Positions 15,172 to 19,507 of a stretch of 19,507 nucleotides of DNA are shown one piece after another. The notes below the pieces were generated by a model that searched no databases, was not told the origin of the DNA, and saw nothing but the letters and a program-made list of their open reading frames with translations. Position 1 is the first letter of the stretch. Each line of letters opens with the position of its first letter. A program made the position numbers and the translations under genes. This DNA comes from Phycisphaerae bacterium SM23_33 (GTDB lineage: Bacteria; Planctomycetota; Phycisphaerae; SM23-33): assembly GCA_001303665.1 (NCBI GenBank), contig LJUF01000024.1, positions 1 through 19,507 of the forward strand, given 5' to 3'.

Positions 15172-16420
15172 GTCGCAGCGCCTCGATGGGATCAAGGCGG
15201 GCGGCCTTGATCGCGGGGAACATGCCGAACACGATGCCCACCAGGGCGGAAAAACCGAACGAAAGCCCGATCGCCCACATGGGGATGTAGGCCCGGTGGA
15301 GCTTGGCCTGGGGGATGGCGGCCATGGCGCTGGTCAGCCCCTGGCCGATGAGCACTCCGATCAGCCCGCCGATCAGGCACAGCACCACCGCCTCCACCAG
15401 GAATTGCAGCAGGATGGCCGACGGGCGGGCCCCCACCGCCTTGCGCAGCCCGATCTCCCGCGTCCGCTCGGATACGGACACCAGCATGATGTTCATGATG
15501 CCCACCCCGCCCACCAGCAGCGAGATGCCGACGATCCCGCCGGCGATCAGGGTGATCATGATGGCCATCCCCATGAAGGCCTGGATGTACTTCTGAATGG
15601 CCTCGGCCCGGAAGGTGTCGGGCTCGCCGGGCTGGAGGCGGCGCTGGCGGCGGAGGAAGAATCGCAGCTCCGCCTGGGCCTCCTCGGACAGCTCGGGCGA
15701 GCGGCTGGCGGCGATGCCGTAAATGGGCCCGCCGGACATCTTGTAGGAGGTGCGGAAGGGGATGAACACCTCCTGGCTGCGCTGGCCCCCGCCGAAGATG
15801 CCCAGCGCGGCGGCCGGCTCGATGATGCCGACGATGCGGAAGCTCCGATTTCTCAGGATGATCCGCTGGCCGATGCAGTCGCGATCCAGGCGCAGCTTGT
15901 CCCGCACCTGGGCGGTGATCAGGCACACGGCCCGGGCGGCCGAATGCTCGATCAGGGTGAAGGGCCGGCCTGCCGTGACGAACCGGTTCTCGATCTCGTG
16001 CCAGGGCGGCTCGATCCCGATGAGCTGAACGTCCAGGGAATCCTCCCCGCGCCGGGCCGTCGTCCCCGAGTGGTCGATCCGCGAGAAATGCTGGACGGAA
16101 GGACAGTGCTCCAGCAGGCCGTCGAACTGCTCCGGCCAAAGCATGATCTCCTTCCAGGGGGCGTGCTGACGCGGGCCGTGATCCGGCCAGTCGGGAATCA
16201 CGAAGATCTTATTGGCCCCGATGGACTCGAAGTCGGCCAGCACGTTGGCCCGCAGGCCCGTCAGGGCGGCGATCACCGCCGTCACCGAGGCCACCCCGAT
16301 GACGATGCCGATGGTGGTCAGCACCGACCGCCCCTTGCGGGCCCAGATCTGTCCCAGCGCCAGGAAGACGCTCTGGATCAGCAGCCGGACGAAGGCCAAA
16401 GGCAACCGCGGCAGCTTCAC
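15164..16420 (-). CDS. MacB/FtsX-type ABC transporter permease
   Basis: The 418-residue permease has the MacB layout: one transmembrane helix near residues 33-53 (TIGIVIGVASVTAVIAALTG), a large periplasmic MacB-PCD domain (about 55-280), then three C-terminal FtsX helices beginning with MAIMITLIAGGIVGISLLVG and the conserved SERTREIGLRKAVGARPSAI. It ends with the typical ARLDPIEALRHE. These permeases drive periplasmic substrate out through MacA-TolC mechanically rather than moving it across the inner membrane. The start is a GTG overlapping the ATPase stop (GTGA, 16417-16420). ATPase and permease are separate polypeptides, unlike E. coli MacB. Confidence 0.95.
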   Translation of the reverse strand: MKLPRLPLAFVRLLIQSVFLALGQIWARKGRSVLTTIGIVIGVASVTAVIAALTGLRANVLADFESIGANKIFVIPDWPDHGPRQHAPWKEIMLWPEQFDGLLEHCPSVQHFSRIDHSGTTARRGEDSLDVQLIGIEPPWHEIENRFVTAGRPFTLIEHSAARAVCLITAQVRDKLRLDRDCIGQRIILRNRSFRIVGIIEPAAALGIFGGGQRSQEVFIPFRTSYKMSGGPIYGIAASRSPELSEEAQAELRFFLRRQRRLQPGEPDTFRAEAIQKYIQAFMGMAIMITLIAGGIVGISLLVGGVGIMNIMLVSVSERTREIGLRKAVGARPSAILLQFLVEAVVLCLIGGLIGVLIGQGLTSAMAAIPQAKLHRAYIPMWAIGLSFGFSALVGIVFGMFPAIKAARLDPIEALRHE

Positions 16421-17148
16421 GGCGAACCCCCCTCGCCGCCGGCCGAATCCGCCGACCCGGGCGGGCCCTCGTGCCGGGGCAGGTCCGACCAGATCCGGCC
16501 GTCCTTCATCTGCACGATCCGCTTGGAATGCCCGGCGACGTGCTCCTCGTGCGTGACCATGATGATGGTCTGGCCTTGCCGGTGAAGCTGGTCGAACAGG
16601 GCGAGAATCTCCTCGCTGGTCCTGCTGTCCAGATTGCCGGTGGGCTCGTCGGCCAGCAGGATGCGGGGGTTGACGATCAGCGCCCTGGCGATGGCTACCC
16701 GCTGCTTCTCCCCGCCGGAGAGCTGATTCGGCCGGTGCTTCATCCGCCCGGTGAGCCCCACCCGCTCCAGCACGGCCCGGGCCCGCCGCCGCCGGCTGTA
16801 CCAGCCCAGCCCCGAGTAGATCAGCGGCAGCTCCACGTTCTTCAGGGCGTTCAGCCGCGGCAGCAGCTCGAAGGACTGAAACACGAAGCCGATCCTCTGA
16901 TTCCGGATGCTGGCCAGGCCGCCGGCGCCCATCCGGGTCAGCAGCTTCCCGTCCAACTGGTACGTTCCCGACGTGGGGCGGTCCAGGCAGCCCAGGATGT
17001 TCATCAACGTGCTCTTGCCCGAACCGGACGGGCCCATGACGGCGAGATACTCGTTCTCGGCCACCTCTAGACTGATGCCGTTCAGGGCGTGAATCCGCTC
17101 CACCCCGACCCGGTACACCTTCGTCACGTTTTCCAGTCGAATCATCAT
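16417..17148 (-). CDS. MacB/LolD-type ABC transporter ATP-binding protein
   Basis: The 243-residue ATPase has all nucleotide-binding motifs: Walker A GPSGSGKST (39-47), Q-loop Gln91, signature LSGGEKQR (143-150), Walker B ILLADEPT (163-170), D-loop GNLDSR and switch His200. The YRVGVERIHALNG start and FVFQSFELLPRLNALKNVEL are typical of the MacB/LolD group. The C-terminal tail (PRHEGPPGSADSAGG) is not conserved. The ATG at 17148 was chosen over the open frame to 17184, because those 12 residues derive from the adjacent repeat element. The next ATG (17145) is equally good. The stop overlaps the permease start. Confidence 0.95.
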   Translation of the reverse strand: MMIRLENVTKVYRVGVERIHALNGISLEVAENEYLAVMGPSGSGKSTLMNILGCLDRPTSGTYQLDGKLLTRMGAGGLASIRNQRIGFVFQSFELLPRLNALKNVELPLIYSGLGWYSRRRRARAVLERVGLTGRMKHRPNQLSGGEKQRVAIARALIVNPRILLADEPTGNLDSRTSEEILALFDQLHRQGQTIIMVTHEEHVAGHSKRIVQMKDGRIWSDLPRHEGPPGSADSAGGEGGSP

Positions 17149-17158
17149 CTCGGGCGAC

Positions 17159-17346
17159 TTCTCACCGCGGAGATCGCAGAGCACGCGGAGACAGATTCAC
17201 TATAAGAACTCACAACAGCAGCCCGCTTTTTCCCACGCGATGCGCCGTTGTCGTTAACTCTCCTTCCGTCCAAGTCCGCTATCGCTGCAAACGCCGCAGA
17301 CGAACTCGTCCACTGGCTGCGTTCTGTGTGTCCTCCGCGGTGAAAA
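17159..17346. repeat. About 190-bp intergenic element with inverted ends and 9-bp internal periodicity
   Basis: The left end reads TTCTCACCGCGGAG (17159-17172). The right end, as reverse complement, reads TTTTCACCGCGGAG (17333-17346): 13 of 14 bases match, and weaker similarity continues inward for about 20 bases. Each end consists of 9-base units (left: CGCGGAGAT, CGCAGAGCA, CGCGGAGAC at 17166-17192; right: TTCTGTGTG, TCCTCCGCG at 17322-17339). The roughly 120-base core is less GC-rich and has no gene. The element fills almost the whole gap between the adaptor and ATPase genes. A minus-strand TATAGT at 17199-17204 could be a -10 box, but no -35 was found. It may be a MITE-like or REP-like element. 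Confidence 0.6.
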
Positions 17347-17357
17347 TGCCTCTCCGC

Positions 17358-18815
17358 CTATGGGGCCGAGGCCGGCTGCGTTCGCCCCGGCCCAGTTCCG
17401 CTAACTTGCGTTTGCGCCGGCCGAGTCTCCGCCGGCCGCGACTGCGCCGGCTGCGTGCCGGCCGGCTGGGAGGCGGCCCCCTCGCGCTCGTCCTGGATCC
17501 TCTGATCGTGCTTGAGGTTCTCCAGCACCTTGTACGGGCCTACGACGACGCGGTCGGCCTGGTCCAGCCCCGCGAGGATCACGGTGTGGGTGGCGTCACT
17601 GGGACCGATCGTCACCGGGGTGACCACCGCCTTGCCGTCCTTGCAGCGGTACACCACCGTGGCAAAGGTCTTCTTCGCATCCAGGTTGGGGTCGCCCTCA
17701 CGGATCTTGGTGGGCAGGTCATCCACCCGCCGGCCGAGCACCGCCTGGCTGGGAACCTTCAGCACGTCGCCGTGGCGGCGGGTCTCGATGTCCACGTCGG
17801 CGCTCAGGCGCGAGTAGATCCGCCGGCCGCCGGCCTTCAGCAGGATTTCCACCTCGAACTCCCTGCTGGCCGTGCCCGTGCCCCCGCCGATCAGGCCAAT
17901 GGAATGGACCACGCCCTCGAACTCCTCTTCCGGGTAGGCGCGGATCCGCACCACGGCCCGCTGGCCCGGCTCCACCGAGCCGATGTCCGATTCGTCCACC
18001 CGGGCCACCACCACCATCTTCGACAGGTCGGCCACTTCCATGATCACCGTGCCGGGGTTGTTCATGGTGCCGGTGACCACCAGCTCGCCGACCTCGGCGT
18101 TCAGCCGCGTCACCACCCCGTCGATCGGCGAGGTGATGGTGGTGTAGCTGAGCTTGTCCCTGGCCTGGGCGATCTCGGCGTCGGCCGCGGCCAGTTGGTA
18201 CTCCATAACCGGCAGGTTCAGCCGTTGAGACTTCAGCGTGTGCTCGGCCGAGCTGAGCTGGGCCGACAGCTCATCCACGCGGCACTTGGCCTGGTCGTAC
18301 ACGGACCGGCTGACGTCGCCGGAAGCCAGCAGCGCTTCCTGCCGCTTCAGGTCGCGCTGGGCCTCGGCCAGCGACGCGGTGATCCCCTCGACGCGGGCCT
18401 GCTGGCTGGCAACGTCGGCCTTGGCCACCTCAATGGCGGCCGCCTGCGCCGCCCGGCGGGCCTCGGCCGAACGCAACGAGGCCTCCAGGTCCGTGGCGTC
18501 CAGCCGCACCAGCACCGACAACGGCGTCGGTGGATTGCTCTTGGGATCGCCCTTCGTCACGCGGTCGCCTTCCTCGTAGGGCAGCTCCACGATCCGGGCC
18601 GACAATCGGGCGCTGATCGACACCTTGGTCCTGGGCTCGATCTCACCCGGGGCGCTGACCACCTCCACCAGCTCGCCCCGGGTGGGCGATTCCAGGCGGA
18701 CCTTGGTGGCCTGGGTCTGGAACACCTTCATCCGGCCGTGTATCCACACGCCCGCCCCCACCAGAAGCCCCAGCACAACCACGACGATGACCGCGACCGT
18801 AATGAAAACCTTCAC
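17358..18815 (-). CDS. MacA/HlyD-type periplasmic efflux adaptor
   Basis: The 485-residue membrane-fusion protein has an N-terminal anchor (about 4-24), a lipoyl-like domain (GEIEPRTKVSISARLSARIV with EEGDRVTKGD), a long alpha-helical hairpin rich in Ala/Glu/Gln (about 110-230), then the returning lipoyl half (SYTTITSPIDGVVTRLNAEV) and beta-barrel (VVARVDESDIGSVEPGQRAV). The last 35-40 residues are a low-complexity Q/P/A/T/R tail with PAQ, PAE and PAG repeats. The GTG start is supported by AAAGGA about 8 bases upstream. It is the first gene of the operon and would link the ATPase/permease to the TolC-like channel. Confidence 0.94.
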   Translation of the reverse strand: MKVFITVAVIVVVVLGLLVGAGVWIHGRMKVFQTQATKVRLESPTRGELVEVVSAPGEIEPRTKVSISARLSARIVELPYEEGDRVTKGDPKSNPPTPLSVLVRLDATDLEASLRSAEARRAAQAAAIEVAKADVASQQARVEGITASLAEAQRDLKRQEALLASGDVSRSVYDQAKCRVDELSAQLSSAEHTLKSQRLNLPVMEYQLAAADAEIAQARDKLSYTTITSPIDGVVTRLNAEVGELVVTGTMNNPGTVIMEVADLSKMVVVARVDESDIGSVEPGQRAVVRIRAYPEEEFEGVVHSIGLIGGGTGTASREFEVEILLKAGGRRIYSRLSADVDIETRRHGDVLKVPSQAVLGRRVDDLPTKIREGDPNLDAKKTFATVVYRCKDGKAVVTPVTIGPSDATHTVILAGLDQADRVVVGPYKVLENLKHDQRIQDEREGAASQPAGTQPAQSRPAETRPAQTQVSGTGPGRTQPASAP

Positions 18816-19002
18816 TCGGAGTCCTTTCGCTGAGGGCCCCTTGTCTCAACGCACGCGGGGCCACAGGCATTTCGCCGGTGAGCCCAACGCCCCGTCCGGA
18901 CGCCATCCGCACCGGATGATGCCAGCAACGGCCGCGGCATGCAAGGGCCAGCAAGCCGCCGCCCCGGTCAGCCACATCGGCCCGGGCAGCCTGCGGCGCC
19001 GC
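18816..19002 (-). other. 187-base gap upstream of the efflux operon
   Basis: It lies between the GH94 stop and the adaptor start, both genes on the minus strand. It is GC-rich and probably holds the operon promoter, but no hexamer pair stands out. No terminator hairpin with a T tract was found for the GH94 gene. Confidence 0.4.
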
Positions 19003-19507
19003 TCAACCCATCACCACGCCCACGCGCGCCGTCGGCTTTCCCTTGACGACCGGGACGAGGCCCCCCTCAACTGCCTCGCCGTCCAGCTTGATTTCCCTGA
19101 CGCCGCGCTCGACACAGTCCGGGTTCACAACCCGGATGTCGTAACTCACGCCGCGGAAGACGCGGCGGACGCGGAACTGCCTCCACCGCGGCACGCAGGG
19201 GTCAATGACCAGGCCGTTGAAGTCGGGACGAATGCCCAGGATGGCCCGGCCCATGGAGGCCAGCAGCCAGGCGGCGAAGCCGGTGAGCCAGGGGTTTCTC
19301 GCGCGGCCGGCCTCCAGGTTCGGCGGCATGACGATCATCGAGTTGACGGCGTACGGCTCGGCGCAGTGGACGTTCTGGATGCGATCCTTGGTGTAGGGCG
19401 AGATGCGGCGGAAGACGTCGAAGGCCCGCTCGCCCCGGCCGAGCATCGCCTCCGCCACCACCAGCCAGGGGTTGGTGTGGCAGAAGATCGAGCCGTTCTC
19501 CTTGTAG
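19003..19507 (-). CDS. GH94-type glycoside phosphorylase, C-terminal part only
   Basis: The last 167 residues of a minus-strand gene run in from beyond the right edge. They begin YKENGSIFCHTNPWLVVAEA, continue MLGRGERAFDVFRRISPYTK and NPWLTGFAAWLLAS, then ILGIRPDFNGLVIDPCVP and the closing beta-domain (FRGVSYDIRVVNPD). This is the C-terminal end of glycosyltransferase-36/GH94 proteins, which phosphorolyse beta-linked disaccharides such as cellobiose or diacetylchitobiose. The catalytic Asp and substrate loops lie outside the window, so specificity cannot be judged. It may or may not be expressed with the efflux operon 187 bases downstream. Confidence 0.9.
   Translation of the reverse strand, partial: YKENGSIFCHTNPWLVVAEAMLGRGERAFDVFRRISPYTKDRIQNVHCAEPYAVNSMIVMPPNLEAGRARNPWLTGFAAWLLASMGRAILGIRPDFNGLVIDPCVPRWRQFRVRRVFRGVSYDIRVVNPDCVERGVREIKLDGEAVEGGLVPVVKGKPTARVGVVMG

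Noticed and set aside
15068..16585. A plus-strand open frame of about 500 codons
   Set aside because: It is antisense to the MacB-type permease and the TolC-like start, with no recognisable domain.
17328..18833. A plus-strand open frame of about 500 codons
   Set aside because: It is antisense to the adaptor gene and is only His/Gly/Leu-rich filler.

Overview
This 19.5 kb window of GC-rich DNA most likely comes from an anaerobic or facultatively anaerobic member of the Planctomycetota (Phycisphaerae-like). That placement is inference. It rests on a PEP-CTERM-sorted protein, a planctomycete-style secreted hypothetical protein at the left edge, a complete Rnf complex in the C-D-G-E-A-B order, and a fused serine hydrolase/DUF4185-like protein next to a uroporphyrinogen-decarboxylase-like protein. 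No rRNA, tRNA, CRISPR array or transposase was seen.

Left part (1-4.4 kb): a frameshifted secreted-protein gene on the minus strand runs off the left edge. It is divergent from queF (queuosine synthesis). Next on the plus strand come a PEP-CTERM protein with a malectin-like fold, a two-helix-pair ferritin-like protein, a membrane-anchored ApbE-type flavin transferase that appears to have lost about 50 internal residues, and a small four-helix membrane protein.

Middle (4.4-10.05 kb, minus strand): a seven-gene cluster reads rseC-like, rnfC, rnfD, rnfG, rnfE, rnfA, rnfB. Together the products would form the ion-translocating ferredoxin:NAD+ oxidoreductase. RnfG and RnfD carry the threonines that ApbE normally loads with FMN, and the apbE gene lies just past rnfB on the other strand. 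Both flavinylation motifs lack the usual leading aspartate.

Right part (10.2-18.8 kb, minus strand): an apparent operon of macA-like adaptor, macB-like ATPase, FtsX/MacB-type permease, TolC-like outer-membrane lipoprotein, serine hydrolase/DUF4185-like fusion, and a UroD-family protein. Each junction after the ATPase overlaps by 4 or 8 bases, which implies translational coupling. A roughly 190-bp element with inverted ends sits between the adaptor and ATPase genes. The window ends inside the C-terminal part of a GH94-type glycoside phosphorylase.

Points most worth follow-up: the shortened ApbE together with the changed flavinylation motifs, the inverted-end intergenic element, the coupling of an efflux pump to a serine hydrolase and a UroD-like enzyme, and the frameshift in the first gene.
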